Below are positions 17,796-26,318 of a DNA stretch of 59,648 bases, one piece after another. Position 1 is the first letter of the stretch, and each line of letters starts with the position of its first letter. The position numbers were made by a program, and so were the translations under genes. The notes under the pieces were generated by a model, which had not been told where the DNA came from, did no database searches, and saw only the letters and a program-made list of their open reading frames with translations. Origin of the DNA: Halothiobacillus sp. (GTDB lineage: Bacteria; Pseudomonadota; Gammaproteobacteria; Halothiobacillales; Halothiobacillaceae); assembly GCA_011389965.1 (NCBI GenBank), contig JAABTF010000009.1, positions 1 to 59,648 of the forward strand, given 5' to 3'.

Positions 17796-18993
17796 GCCGC
17801 TGCCCCCCGGCCATGCGCGTCATCCAGCGGCGTAGTGGCGGCAGGCCGGCAACCAGCTGCGTGGCGGCGGTGCGGGCGGCCACCGTCAGGGGATCCCGGC
17901 GGCGATAGCCCCGGTCGAACCCGTCCATCAAGGATTGCACCAACTGGTTGTCCGCCCGGCGCATGCGTTCGTAGCGTCGCGCGATCCGCTCATCGCCCAG
18001 CCGCCGACCGCGACCGATTTCTTCGGCGACGACCGTGTCCAGCGCGGCGACATCGGCAAAGCCCAGGTTGGCCCCCTGCCCTGCAAGCGGATGAATCGAG
18101 TGGGCGGCGTCTCCGACGAGAATGACGCGCTCGGCTCCGTAGCGGTGCGCGTGCAACCGTCGAATGGGAAACCAGCCTTGTCCGGCGACCGACTCGAGCT
18201 CGCCCAGCTCGGGGGGAAAATGCTTCATCGCCTCGACACGCAGGGCCTCGGGCTCCAGGGCATGCCGGGCACGGACCTGCTCGGGTCGGTCATACCAGAC
18301 CAGCGAACCGCGCGCGCCGGCCAGTGGCAGGAAAGCCTGGGGGCCATCCGGCGTGAAGCGTTGCCAGGTGATGTCCTGCTGCGGATAGGCGGTTTCTACC
18401 GAGAGTATCTGCGCGGCCACCGTGTAATCGTGGGTATCGGCTCCGATACCGGCCGCCTCGCGCACCCAGGACCGCTGGCCATCGGCGCCGATGACCACAT
18501 CGGCGCTCACCTCGCGTCCGTCCTCGAGGACAAGGCGCGCGGCCTGCGATGACTGCTCCAGACGCGAGGGCTGGCTGCCGGTCACCGAAACGACGTTGTC
18601 GCAGTCCGCCAATTGGTCCCATATCGCCAGTTGGACACGGCGATTCTCGACGATGTAGCCCAGGTAGGGCCGACCGATCTCGGCGGCATCGAAGGTCAGA
18701 TCACCGGGACCGACGGCATCGAACACGCGCATCCGACGATACAGCGCGGCACGCTCGCTGCGGATTGACGCCCAGGCGCCGATCCGATCGAGCAGCGCGA
18801 TGCTGGCCGGTGCCAGCGCCGAAACACGCAGATCAAAGGGGTCCGAGCCGGACAACGACCGGGGAGGATCGCGCTCGACCAGCACCACGTCGATATCCTG
18901 ACGCCCCAGGGCCAGTGCCGCCGCAGCGCCGACCATCCCGCCACCGACCACCACGACCTGGCCACGGATCACGGTTTGCTGGGACGCGGCCAT
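17785..18993 (-). CDS. FAD-dependent ubiquinone biosynthesis hydroxylase, UbiI/UbiF type
   Basis: A 402-residue class A flavoprotein monooxygenase that hydroxylates the ring of a ubiquinone precursor. It has GxGxxG at VVVGGGMVGAAAALALG (about 14-30), the DG motif VIGADGQRSWVREAAG and the GD motif RVILVGDAAHSIHPLAGQG. It is a paralogue of the next gene upstream, and tandem UbiH plus VisC/UbiI-like genes are the rule in this locus. Which ring position it hydroxylates (C5 by UbiI or C6 by UbiF) cannot be decided from motifs alone. Start and upstream stop overlap as TGATG, indicating tight coupling with ubiH. Confidence 0.9.
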   Translation of the reverse strand: MAASQQTVIRGQVVVVGGGMVGAAAALALGRQDIDVVLVERDPPRSLSGSDPFDLRVSALAPASIALLDRIGAWASIRSERAALYRRMRVFDAVGPGDLTFDAAEIGRPYLGYIVENRRVQLAIWDQLADCDNVVSVTGSQPSRLEQSSQAARLVLEDGREVSADVVIGADGQRSWVREAAGIGADTHDYTVAAQILSVETAYPQQDITWQRFTPDGPQAFLPLAGARGSLVWYDRPEQVRARHALEPEALRVEAMKHFPPELGELESVAGQGWFPIRRLHAHRYGAERVILVGDAAHSIHPLAGQGANLGFADVAALDTVVAEEIGRGRRLGDERIARRYERMRRADNQLVQSLMDGFDRGYRRRDPLTVAARTAATQLVAGLPPLRRWMTRMAGGQRLGD

Positions 18994-20234
18994 CAGGCGA
19001 TCCCCCGAGTGGCGCGGACCAGACGGTTTTTGAGCGGCGCCACGCCATCGAACAGCGAGAGGGTCGCGCCGCGCAGGTGCCCCAGCAGGGGCAGGTCGAG
19101 CGAGAAACCGCGCACCAGACCGTCGGTCAGGCCGATGGTGCGTCGATAGTCGGCCTGGCGCAGTGACTGATACCGCGCCAGACGCTCCGGTGCACCCGGA
19201 TCGATACGGGCGCCGCGATCCGCCCGCAACACCCGGGTCAGGTCGCGGATGTCCCGCAAGCAGAGATTGAATCCCTGTCCGGCCACCGGGTGCAGGGCAT
19301 GAGCGGCATTGCCCAGCACCACCAAGCGATCGGCCACTGCCTCGCTGGCGGTCACCAGGCTCAAGGGGTACTGCGCCCGCGGGCTGATGGCGGAAAAGCC
19401 CCCGAGGCGATGACCGAACGCGGTGTCGACCGCTTGGGCAACGCCGGTATCGTCCAGCCGGGCGATCCGCTCCGCCTCGTCACCGCGAGCGACCCAGACC
19501 AGCGACACCCGCCCACCCGTGGCAGGCAACACCGCCAAGGGGCCGCCCGTGGTGAAACACTCGAAGGCCACGCCTCGATGGGGGCGTGCCGGCATGGCCG
19601 TGGCCACGGTTGCCACCTGATCGTATTCGCGCCGGTGCACCGACAGGCCCGCCTGCTCGCGAACGGGAGACTCGGCGCCGTCGGCTGCCACCATCAGCCG
19701 GGCACGCAACCAGGTGGGTTGCGCCCCGCCCTGACCGTCTGAAGCGATCTGCACACTCACGCCCGCATCGTCGGTTTCATGAGACAGGTAGCGGGCCGGA
19801 CGGTGGTAGCGAACCGCAGCCTGCCCCGCCGGTGGGTGCTGGAGCAGCGTCTCCAGGCGTTCACCCAGTTCGCGATTGGGCATGACGTAGCCCAGCGCCT
19901 CGACCCCGGCCGACCGCGCCGTGATACGCGTCAGCCCAAAATGCCCGCGGTCGAAGACCCGCACCTCGCGAATGCCTTGGGCCGCGGCGGCCAGCGGCTG
20001 ATCGATCAACCCGAGCGTGTCCATGTATTGCCAGCCGGCATCGGCGACGGCAGTCAGGCGCCGATCGAAACTCGAGGAACTCTGGGGCGCCCGCTGCTCG
20101 ACCACCTCGACACGCCAGCCGTCGAGCGCCAGCGCCCGTGCCAGCACACCGCCGACCATACCGCCGCCGACAATCACGACGTCGGTGTCATGGTCGGCAC
20201 CCGGGGTTTGCTGCGACTGCGTGGATTGAGTCAT
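18993..20234 (-). CDS. ubiH: ubiquinone hydroxylase UbiH
   Basis: A 413-residue flavoprotein monooxygenase, assigned as 2-octaprenyl-6-methoxyphenol hydroxylase from its position directly after pepP. The FAD motif is VVIVGGGMVGGVLARAL, the DG motif MVAADGAESPVREQAG and the GD motif LVVLGNAAHALHPVAGQGFNL. In this last motif the usual GD is GN (LGNAAH), as in many UbiH proteins. ATG 20234 is preferred over the upstream ORF start because it gives a normal N-terminus seven bases after pepP. UbiH acts in the membrane-associated Ubi complex. Confidence 0.9.
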   Translation of the reverse strand: MTQSTQSQQTPGADHDTDVVIVGGGMVGGVLARALALDGWRVEVVEQRAPQSSSSFDRRLTAVADAGWQYMDTLGLIDQPLAAAAQGIREVRVFDRGHFGLTRITARSAGVEALGYVMPNRELGERLETLLQHPPAGQAAVRYHRPARYLSHETDDAGVSVQIASDGQGGAQPTWLRARLMVAADGAESPVREQAGLSVHRREYDQVATVATAMPARPHRGVAFECFTTGGPLAVLPATGGRVSLVWVARGDEAERIARLDDTGVAQAVDTAFGHRLGGFSAISPRAQYPLSLVTASEAVADRLVVLGNAAHALHPVAGQGFNLCLRDIRDLTRVLRADRGARIDPGAPERLARYQSLRQADYRRTIGLTDGLVRGFSLDLPLLGHLRGATLSLFDGVAPLKNRLVRATRGIA

Positions 20235-20241
20235 GGGCGGG

Positions 20242-21594
20242 CTACTCCAGCGGCTGGTTGACCGGATCACGGTGACTGTTCATCAATGCCTCCACCTCTT
20301 CAACTTGCTTGGGCACCTGGCGGGTAAGCACCTCACGGCCCTCCTCGGTGACCAACACGTCGTCCTCGATGCGGATGCCGATGCCGCGGAACTCGGCCGG
20401 CACGTCCGCCTCGTCGTTGACGTAGATACCTGGCTCGACGGTCATCACCATGCCCGGCTCGAGTTCGCGCCAGTCGCCGTCGACGCGATAGCGGCCCACA
20501 TCGTGGACGTCCGACCCCAGCCAATGGCCGGTACGATGCATGAAAAACCGCCGGTAGCGACCGACCTCGATGGCCTCCTCCATGGACCCCTCGATCAGGC
20601 CCAGATCGATCAGGCCCTGCGTGATCACGCGCACCGCTTCCTGGTGAGGATCATCGAAGGACACGCCGGGAGCGATGGTCTCGATGGCGGCCATTTGCGC
20701 GTCGAGAACCACTTGATAGAGCTGTCGCTGCGGCTGGCTGAACCGGCCACTGACCGGCCAGGTTCGGGTGATGTCGCCGGCATAGTAGTCGACCTCGGCC
20801 CCGGCATCGATCAAGACCAGGTCCCCGTCCTTGAGCTCGGCGGCATTGGCACGGTAGTGCAGCACACAGGCATTCGAGCCGCCGGCAACGATGGGGGCGA
20901 ACGAGGGCTCGCCGTGAGCGCTGGCAAATTCCTTGAGCAGGGTCGCGGCAATCTCGTACTCGTAGATGCCGTCCTGCACGCCGCGGGCGGCCGCCAGATG
21001 GGCCTCCGCGGAAACCGCGGCCGCCTTGCGCAACCGATCGATCTCTTTCGCCGATTTGGTCAAGCGCAATTCGTGCAGCGGACCGGCCAGATCCTTGAGC
21101 GTGCCCGGCGGCTGGACACCGGCGCGAGCGCCTTGGCGCAATGCGTCGAACCAGCTGAGGGCCCGCCCCACCCACTCGTGCTCGGCAAAGGGCAGGTAGA
21201 GCTTGCCGTAGCCGCTCAGCAGTTCGGGCAGCCGCTCATCGAGCTCGTCGATGGCGAAGGCCTGGTCCACGCCGAGTACCCGCGGGGCATCGTCGACCCC
21301 CAGTTGCGGACCTTCCCATCGCTCTCGCTCTGGGTCGCGGGGACTCACAAAACAAACCACTTCCCCCTCGATCCGTTTGGGGCAGAGCACCAGCAGCGCA
21401 TCGGGCTCGACCAGGCCGGTAAGGTAATGAAAATCGCTCGACTGGCGGAACGGCCAGGGGTTGTCATGGTTGCGTAACTGCTCTGTGGCCGCCGGGATCA
21501 CGGCGACGCCACGCTTGCCGATCGCCTTGACCAGCCGCTTGCGGCGACGTTGGTATTCGTTTCGCTCGGTGGGAGACGGACCGATAGCCTGCAT
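20242..21594 (-). CDS. pepP: Xaa-Pro aminopeptidase
   Basis: A 450-residue dinuclear-metal M24B peptidase that removes N-terminal residues preceding proline. The N-terminal aminopeptidase-P domain contains FRQSSDFHYLTGLVEPDA. The catalytic pita-bread domain carries the metal ligands: two Asp in LIDAGAEVDYYAGDITRTW (around 260-275), His in HRTGHWLGSDVHDVG, and two Glu in VEPGIYV and GIRIEDD. It is the second gene of the UPF0149-pepP-ubiH-ubiI unit, in the same order as in Escherichia coli (ygfB-pepP-ubiH-ubiI). Confidence 0.96.
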   Translation of the reverse strand: MQAIGPSPTERNEYQRRRKRLVKAIGKRGVAVIPAATEQLRNHDNPWPFRQSSDFHYLTGLVEPDALLVLCPKRIEGEVVCFVSPRDPERERWEGPQLGVDDAPRVLGVDQAFAIDELDERLPELLSGYGKLYLPFAEHEWVGRALSWFDALRQGARAGVQPPGTLKDLAGPLHELRLTKSAKEIDRLRKAAAVSAEAHLAAARGVQDGIYEYEIAATLLKEFASAHGEPSFAPIVAGGSNACVLHYRANAAELKDGDLVLIDAGAEVDYYAGDITRTWPVSGRFSQPQRQLYQVVLDAQMAAIETIAPGVSFDDPHQEAVRVITQGLIDLGLIEGSMEEAIEVGRYRRFFMHRTGHWLGSDVHDVGRYRVDGDWRELEPGMVMTVEPGIYVNDEADVPAEFRGIGIRIEDDVLVTEEGREVLTRQVPKQVEEVEALMNSHRDPVNQPLE

Positions 21595-21627
21595 GCCTTG
21601 CCTTTCCCCTGTCTCTGTCGAAAGTGT

Positions 21628-22176
21628 CTACTGCAACCGCTGGGAACCGGCACTCTCCGGTACCGGCGGATGCAACTGCAAGTACATGACCAGCAGGGCC
21701 GAACTGAGGTATTCCTCGATCTGGTGCAGGTCAAAGGCGTCGTTCTCGGTCTTGACGGATTCGGTGTCCAGCTGGGCGATATCGCCCAGGTCATCGAACA
21801 CCTCGCGGGCCTCCTCCGACAACGCTCGACGCGCCGGTCCGTTCTCGATGGCATAGCCATAGAGCACGCCTTGGGCGAAATCGACCAAGCCCTCCACCTG
21901 TGTCTTCAGGGAGGCATCCTCGCCGGGTAGCACAAGGTCCAGGCCCAGATTGTCCGCGCCGGTCAGCTGTTCGACGAAATGGCGATACAGGTCGGCCAGT
22001 TCCTCCGGAACGACGGGCGATCGATCCTCGTCTTCGGCCAGCTCGTCGATCCAGCGTGACTGCTCAGCCGGACCGCCGCCGATCCACATGCCGATCAGCA
22101 CGCCCTGCGCTTCGCTGGGATTGGCCAAGGCACCCATGGAATCGAGCGCCTGCTGGAGTCTTTCGTAATCGGTCAT
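21628..22176 (-). CDS. UPF0149 (YgfB/YecA-like) family protein
   Basis: A 182-residue acidic, all-helical protein of the UPF0149 family. It begins MTDYERLQQALDSMG and contains EAQGVLIGMWIGGGP and GLVDFAQGVLYGYAIENGP, the family's recognisable blocks. The ATG at 22176 is preferred over one four codons upstream because of the family start. It heads the pepP-ubiH operon. In Pseudomonas, YgfB has been described as a regulator affecting ampDh3; whether that applies here is unknown. No DNA-binding motif is visible. Confidence 0.88.
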   Translation of the reverse strand: MTDYERLQQALDSMGALANPSEAQGVLIGMWIGGGPAEQSRWIDELAEDEDRSPVVPEELADLYRHFVEQLTGADNLGLDLVLPGEDASLKTQVEGLVDFAQGVLYGYAIENGPARRALSEEAREVFDDLGDIAQLDTESVKTENDAFDLHQIEEYLSSALLVMYLQLHPPVPESAGSQRLQ

Positions 22177-22188
22177 TCCGCTTCCCAA

Positions 22189-22340
22189 AAGCCTGTTTGT
22201 TTGCCTTGCCCCTCGTCGGCAATCTCCAGGTGCCCCCGGAATGCCCCACCCTCAGGCGGGCGGGGTCCACGGGCCGGAGACTCCGGGCAACATTGTCACC
22301 GCTAAGACGGCTAAATGATAGACTCCGGCATAGGCAAACT
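22189..22340. other. intergenic stretch between UPF0149 and the repeat element
   Basis: The 482-base gap before the TIGR02449-like gene starts here. These first 150 bases should hold the divergent promoters of the UPF0149 operon and the zapA operon. A TTGTCA at about 22297 is a possible -35 for the rightward unit, but the matching -10 is poor, so no promoter is called. The GC-rich part around 22240-22280 can form weak hairpins. The remainder of the gap is the inverted-repeat element and a short leader with two small hairpins (around 22605-22618 and 22622-22636). Confidence 0.4.
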
Positions 22341-22592
22341 CTGCACGATTCGATGACGTCTCTGCGGGACCTCCAAGGGACTAGATGCAAGGCGCAGCCC
22401 GCCGTGAAGGGCCGTCGCCCTTTACAAGGGCTGCAACGCCGCAGATGGGCCCTTGGAGGCCCGCCCGGACGGGGCACGCGGGTTTGCCCGCACTCGGCGT
22501 TGCCGTCCCTCGACGGGCAATGAGCCCGTCTTCGGTCCGGCGCCTTGATTGCGGGCAAACCCGCGTGCCAGAGATGCCATCGAATCGTGCAG
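22341..22592. repeat. 252-bp nested inverted-repeat element, MITE- or REP-like
   Basis: The ends form a 24-bp terminal inverted repeat (22341-22364 with 22569-22592, 22 of 24 paired). Nested inside are a 19-bp perfect inverted repeat (22473-22491 with 22551-22569), a 10-bp repeat (22370-22379 with 22450-22459), a hairpin near 22408-22423, a bulged stem around 22391-22440, and a small hairpin near 22512-22530. The whole can fold as two multi-stem domains closed by one terminal stem. It contains no plausible gene. It lies between UPF0149 and the zapA operon leader. A non-autonomous transposable element is the simplest reading. A structured RNA leader is the alternative. Confidence 0.7.
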
Positions 22593-22670
22593 GGTTTCCA
22601 TAGGGAACCGTTGGTTCCATCGGACCGGCCCGGTCCCAGCAGGACCAGCCAAACGCGGAGCACGACAGCC

Positions 22671-22889
22671 ATGGCCGAACGGCTTGCCGAGAAGATCGAG
22701 CGATTGCTGACCCTGTCTCAGCAAGTGAATGAAGAGCGTCTGGACCTGCGGCGACAGGCCCAGCTGCTGACCCAGGAAAACCGGGAGCTCCGGCACCTGA
22801 TCGAGCACAGTCACGCCCGGATCGAGGAGCTGGCCGCTCAACTGCGGCGCCTCGAGGATCAGGCGGCCGACATCGAACGCGAGGACTGA
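22671..22889 (+). CDS. TIGR02449-like small coiled-coil protein (ZapB-like)
   Basis: A 72-residue protein that is almost entirely heptad-like: LAEKIERLLTLSQQVNEER, then LLTQENRELRHLIEHSHARI and EELAAQLRRLEDQAADIE. It matches the small TIGR02449-type coiled-coil proteins that sit directly upstream of zapA in Pseudomonas and relatives. A role in Z-ring organisation with ZapA is often presumed because of similarity to ZapB, but that is inference. ATG 22671 gives the family length; the ORF upstream runs through the repeat element and is not coding. zapA starts four bases after the stop. Confidence 0.85.
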   Translation: MAERLAEKIERLLTLSQQVNEERLDLRRQAQLLTQENRELRHLIEHSHARIEELAAQLRRLEDQAADIERED

Positions 22890-22893
22890 CCCG

Positions 22894-23211
22894 ATGCCCC
22901 AGTCGAATCACCCCGTCACCGTGCGGGTCATGGAAAAGGATTACCGCATTGTCTGCCCGCCCGAGGAGCAAGGGATGCTTCTGCGGACGGCCGAGTATCT
23001 CAACGACGAGATGGCCCAGATCCGCCAGACCAGCAAGGTATTGAGCACCGAGCGCATCGCGGTGCTCGCCGCCCTGAACATCACCCGGCAACTACTCGAA
23101 GGCCGCGAACTCACACTGCCGGACGAGCTCGACAACGGCGAGCTGGAAGGCCGGATCAACACCCTCATCCGCGCCATGCAAGAACCGGAAAGCCCGCAAT
23201 CGACAAAATGA
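22894..23211 (+). CDS. zapA: cell division protein ZapA
   Basis: A 105-residue ZapA-family protein that binds and cross-links FtsZ protofilaments. The N-terminal globular part has VTVRVMEKDYRIVCPPEEQ, the middle TAEYLNDEMAQIRQT, and the C-terminal helix STERIAVLAALNITRQLL, which is the ZapA dimerisation/coiled-coil segment. It directly follows the coiled-coil gene and precedes the 6S RNA gene, the standard zapA-ssrS-ygfA order in gammaproteobacteria. Confidence 0.95.
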   Translation: MPQSNHPVTVRVMEKDYRIVCPPEEQGMLLRTAEYLNDEMAQIRQTSKVLSTERIAVLAALNITRQLLEGRELTLPDELDNGELEGRINTLIRAMQEPESPQSTK

Positions 23212-23223
23212 TGCGATTGCCCC

Positions 23224-23252
23224 TTGCAAGCCCCCGCCGCCATCCTTAGCAT
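23224..23252 (+). promoter_or_regulatory. predicted sigma-70 promoter of 6S RNA
   Basis: TTGCAA (23224-23229) and TAGCAT (23247-23252) are separated by 17 bases; each hexamer matches the consensus at four of six positions. The -10 ends seven bases before the predicted 6S RNA 5' end at 23260, which independently fits the pairing of the RNA ends. Confidence 0.55.
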
Positions 23253-23259
23253 TAAGTCA

Positions 23260-23441
23260 GTCTTCTGGGACGTGCGCCAGGCAGCGCTCTATCCCTTGAG
23301 CCTTAATTTGCGACCCAGGGGGCGACAAGCGGTTCTGTGTGCATGTCCGTTCCGACGGAAAGCCTAATGAGCCGGGCGGAGCCCCCGACTTGAACCCTAT
23401 CGGTTCAAGGTCGTAGCGTTGCCAGCGGCGCCCTGGAAGAC
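23260..23441 (+). ncRNA. ssrS: 6S RNA
   Basis: 6S RNA binds the RNA polymerase sigma-70 holoenzyme as a promoter mimic in stationary phase. The call rests on position between zapA and ygfA and on sequence and structure. The two ends pair over about 25 bases with a few bulges (from 23260 and from about 23415-23441). The 5' strand has CCCTTGAGCCTTAATTT, the 3' half has the GTCCGTTCCGACGGAAAGCCTAA hairpin (split at 23346-23368), and near the 3' side is the CTTGAACC...GGTTCAAGG hairpin. All are recognisable 6S landmarks. The length, 182 bases, is close to the 184 of Escherichia coli. It is probably co-processed with ygfA, which starts 17 bases later. Confidence 0.88.
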
Positions 23442-23458
23442 ACCTCATTCATCGAATC

Positions 23459-24073
23459 ATGCAATATTCGAACAAGCCCGCCCTGAGAAAAGCACTGCGC
23501 GCGCGCCGACGAGCGCTGGGCGGCTTTCCTCGCTATCTGGCCATCCGCCGCATCGAGGCCCGACTCGAACGCCTGGCTCGCAAACTGGGCCTGATCGAGG
23601 TGGCCGCCTACTGTGCCTTCGACGGCGAGCCCGAACTCAATGGCTGGCTGCGCCGCCATCGCGGCCACATCTGGCTGCCGCGCGTCCTGCCCGATCGTCG
23701 TCTCGCCTTCCATCGCGCCGACCCGCGCACCGCCTGTTCCCGACACAATATGCCGCGTTTGCGCACCAACCGGTTCGGCATCGTCGAATCTGGCGATCAC
23801 CGCCAACGTGGACTCAACAGCCTTGATGCCCTGCTGATCCCGTTGGTGGGTTTCGATACCCAGGGCAACCGACTCGGTATGGGAGCCGGCTTTTACGACC
23901 GCGCGCTGGCACTGCGCCACGGCCGCCGTCCGCTGGCCATTGGCGTGGCCTTCGGCTGCCAGGAGGTGCCATCCCTGCCGACCGATGCCTGGGATCAGCC
24001 ACTGGACTACATCGTCACCGACACAGCCATTATCGACACGCGCCTCTCGGCCGCCGGCAAGATACCGACCTAA
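23459..24073 (+). CDS. ygfA: 5-formyltetrahydrofolate cyclo-ligase
   Basis: A 204-residue ATP-dependent enzyme that converts 5-formyl-THF to 5,10-methenyl-THF, clearing a dead-end folate. The N-terminus KPALRKALRARRRAL is the Arg/Lys-rich helix of the family. The active-site region is LLIPLVGFDTQGNRLGMGAG followed by FYDRAL, and the end has LDYIVTDTAII. Lying directly after 6S RNA is the canonical ssrS-ygfA arrangement, so the transcript probably includes both. Confidence 0.94.
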   Translation: MQYSNKPALRKALRARRRALGGFPRYLAIRRIEARLERLARKLGLIEVAAYCAFDGEPELNGWLRRHRGHIWLPRVLPDRRLAFHRADPRTACSRHNMPRLRTNRFGIVESGDHRQRGLNSLDALLIPLVGFDTQGNRLGMGAGFYDRALALRHGRRPLAIGVAFGCQEVPSLPTDAWDQPLDYIVTDTAIIDTRLSAAGKIPT

Positions 24074-24101
24074 ACCCGCACTAACTCACAGGAGCCCCGT
24101 C

Positions 24102-24563
24102 ATGGCCTACTGGCTGATGAAATCCGAGCCCGATGCCTTCTCCATCGACGACCTCGAACGGGTCGGCACCGAACCCTGGGATGGCATCCGCAATTACCAG
24201 GCGCGCAACATGATCCGCGATCAGATGCAGCCGGGCGATCGGGCCTTCTTCTATCACTCCAACACCAAGGTGCCGGGCGTCGTGGGCATCATGGAGATCG
24301 CCAGCCAGCCGCGCCCCGATCAGACGGCATTCGACCCGGACGAGAAGTATTACGACCCGAAATCCGATCCCGACAAGCCCCGCTGGTACCTGGTCGACGT
24401 CAAGTACGTCCGCCATACCAAGCGCGTCATCCCGCTGACCGAGCTCAAGGCCGACCCGGTCCTCGAAGAGATGCCCCTGGTCCGGCGCGGCAATCGCCTG
24501 TCGATCATGCCGGTGAGCAAGGAACATTTCGAGCACATCCTGTCGCTCGAAGAACGGGGCTGA
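24102..24563 (+). CDS. EVE domain-containing protein
   Basis: A 153-residue single-domain EVE protein, the PUA-like fold that includes human THYN1 and is thought to bind modified bases in DNA or RNA. It starts MAYWLMKSEPDAFSIDDL, with WDGIRNYQARNMIRDQM, a DRAFFYHSN segment and LVRRGNRLSIMPVS, all family blocks. GGAGCCCCGTC before the ATG is a reasonable ribosome-binding site. It follows ygfA by 28 bases and ends at a strong terminator. Its substrate modification is unknown. Confidence 0.92.
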   Translation: MAYWLMKSEPDAFSIDDLERVGTEPWDGIRNYQARNMIRDQMQPGDRAFFYHSNTKVPGVVGIMEIASQPRPDQTAFDPDEKYYDPKSDPDKPRWYLVDVKYVRHTKRVIPLTELKADPVLEEMPLVRRGNRLSIMPVSKEHFEHILSLEERG

Positions 24564-24590
24564 GACAGCTCCCTGCCGGCGATGAGGACA

Positions 24591-24631
24591 AAAAAACCGC
24601 GCCTCAGAGTCATCCCAGGGCGCGGTTTTTT
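24591..24631. terminator. bidirectional rho-independent terminator
   Basis: A perfect 13-base inverted repeat, AAAAAACCGCGCC (24591-24603) with GGCGCGGTTTTTT (24619-24631), with a 15-base loop. It gives a GC stem with a T-run on both strands, between the convergent EVE and ilvA genes, and should stop transcription from both sides. Confidence 0.92.
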
Positions 24632-24649
24632 GAATCCGTTCAACCGTTT

Positions 24650-26173
24650 CTAGGCGAGGAAGAGCGGGTAGACGGGATTGTCGCTTTCGGGCCAGTAGGG
24701 ATAGCGGAGGGCTTCGAGATAGGCCGTCAGTTCACCGACTTCTGCCTCAGGGACCTGGATGCCGACCAGCACGCGGCCGTAATCGGCCCCGTGGTTACGA
24801 TAGTGGAACAGGCTGATATTCCAGCGCGCTCCCAGTTGGGAGAGGAATTTCAGCAGCGCGCCGGGACGCTCGGGAAATTCGAACCGGAACAAGCGTTCCT
24901 CGGGAATGTCGCCGGCATGCCCACCCACCATGTGCCGACCGTGGAGCTTGGCCATCTCGTTGTCGGTCAGATCGATCACCGGGTAATCAGCGGCGGCCAG
25001 TCGTTCCAGCACCCGATAGCGGTCGTCCTGCTCGGGTAGCTTGATGCCGACGAAGATGTGCGCTTGCTCGGCATCGGCGTAGCGGTAGTTGAACTCGGTG
25101 ATCTGGCGCCGTCCCAGCAGTTCACAGAAGGCCAGGAAACTGCCCGGCCGCTCAGGGATGGTCACCGCGTAGAGGGCCTCGCGCCGCTCGCCGATTTCCG
25201 AGCGCTCCGCGACGAATCGCAGCCGGTCGAAGTTCATGTTGGCGCCCGACGCGATCGCCACCAGCGTCTCACCGCTCAGGTTGTGCAGGCGGGCATACTT
25301 CTTGAGACCGGCGGTGGCCAATGCCCCGGCCGGTTCGTCGATGCTGCGGGTGTCGTCGAAGATGTCCTTGATGGCCGCGGCCATTTCGTCGGTGTTGACG
25401 GTGACTACCTCGTCGACCGCCTCGCGTGCCACCTTGAAGGTGTGCTCGCCGATCTGACGCACGGCGACCCCGTCCGCGAACAGGCCCACCTGGTCGAGAA
25501 TGACCCGCTCTTCGGCCTTCATCGCCGCATCCAGACAGGCCGCGTCCTCCGGCTCGACCCCGATCACCCGGATATCAGGCCGCAGGGCCTTAACGTAGGC
25601 GGCCACGCCGGCAATCAGCCCTCCCCCGCCGACGGGAACGAAGATCGCGTGAATCGGATCGGGGTGATGACGCAGGATCTCGGCACCGACGGTGCCCTGC
25701 CCGGCAATGATGTCCGGGTCGTCGTAAGGCGGGATGTAGGTCAACCCCTCGGAAGCGATCAACTGCTTGGCATGGGCGAAGGCATCATCGAAGGCATCAC
25801 CCACCAGCACGGCCTCGGCACCGCGGCGGCGCACGGCATCCACCTTGATCGGCGGCGTCGTCTCCGGCATCACGATCACGGCGCGCAAACCCAGTGTCTG
25901 CGCGGCCAGGGCCACGCCCTGGGCGTGGTTGCCGGCGGAAGCGGCGATCACGCCCTTGCCCAGCTGGCCGGCGGACCAGAGCTTGTGAATCTTGTGGTAG
26001 GCGCCGCGCAGCTTGAAGGAGAACACCGGCTGCATGTCCTCGCGCTTGAGCAACACCCGGTTGCCGATGCGCTCGGAGAGCAGCGGCGCCTGCTGGAGTG
26101 GCGACTCGATAGCCACGTCATAGACTCGGGCCTTGAGGATTTCCTCGAGATAGTCGCGCAGCAGCGGCGTCAA
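24650..26173 (-). CDS. ilvA: biosynthetic threonine ammonia-lyase (threonine deaminase)
   Basis: A 507-residue PLP enzyme that deaminates threonine to 2-oxobutanoate, the first step of isoleucine synthesis. The PLP lysine is Lys54 in PVFSFKLRGAY and the phosphate-binding glycine loop is VGGGGLIAG (about 183-191). The C-terminal third holds two ACT-like regulatory domains (about 325-410 with ERPGSFLAFCELLG, and 425-505 with ERPGALLKFLSQLG), so it is the long, isoleucine-inhibited form rather than the short catabolic TdcB. It diverges from rpiA across a 145-base region. The ilvA/rpiA pairing is common in gammaproteobacteria. Confidence 0.95.
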   Translation of the reverse strand: MTPLLRDYLEEILKARVYDVAIESPLQQAPLLSERIGNRVLLKREDMQPVFSFKLRGAYHKIHKLWSAGQLGKGVIAASAGNHAQGVALAAQTLGLRAVIVMPETTPPIKVDAVRRRGAEAVLVGDAFDDAFAHAKQLIASEGLTYIPPYDDPDIIAGQGTVGAEILRHHPDPIHAIFVPVGGGGLIAGVAAYVKALRPDIRVIGVEPEDAACLDAAMKAEERVILDQVGLFADGVAVRQIGEHTFKVAREAVDEVVTVNTDEMAAAIKDIFDDTRSIDEPAGALATAGLKKYARLHNLSGETLVAIASGANMNFDRLRFVAERSEIGERREALYAVTIPERPGSFLAFCELLGRRQITEFNYRYADAEQAHIFVGIKLPEQDDRYRVLERLAAADYPVIDLTDNEMAKLHGRHMVGGHAGDIPEERLFRFEFPERPGALLKFLSQLGARWNISLFHYRNHGADYGRVLVGIQVPEAEVGELTAYLEALRYPYWPESDNPVYPLFLA

Positions 26174-26318
26174 ATCGGCACCTCATGGATGGGGTTGAGA
26201 CGGACGATCTTGCCCGCCCGATGGTTGGAGTGATATACCATAAAGGTTAACAGAAACGCGACGCGCGCGGCGGCCGGCCACCGCGTCGTCTCTTTGCAAG
26301 CATCAGAGTGACAAGAAC

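Noticed and set aside
22381-22603. Overlapping short open frames within the inverted-repeat element
   Set aside because: They are by-products of the repeat's palindromic structure, are present on both strands and have low-complexity translations.
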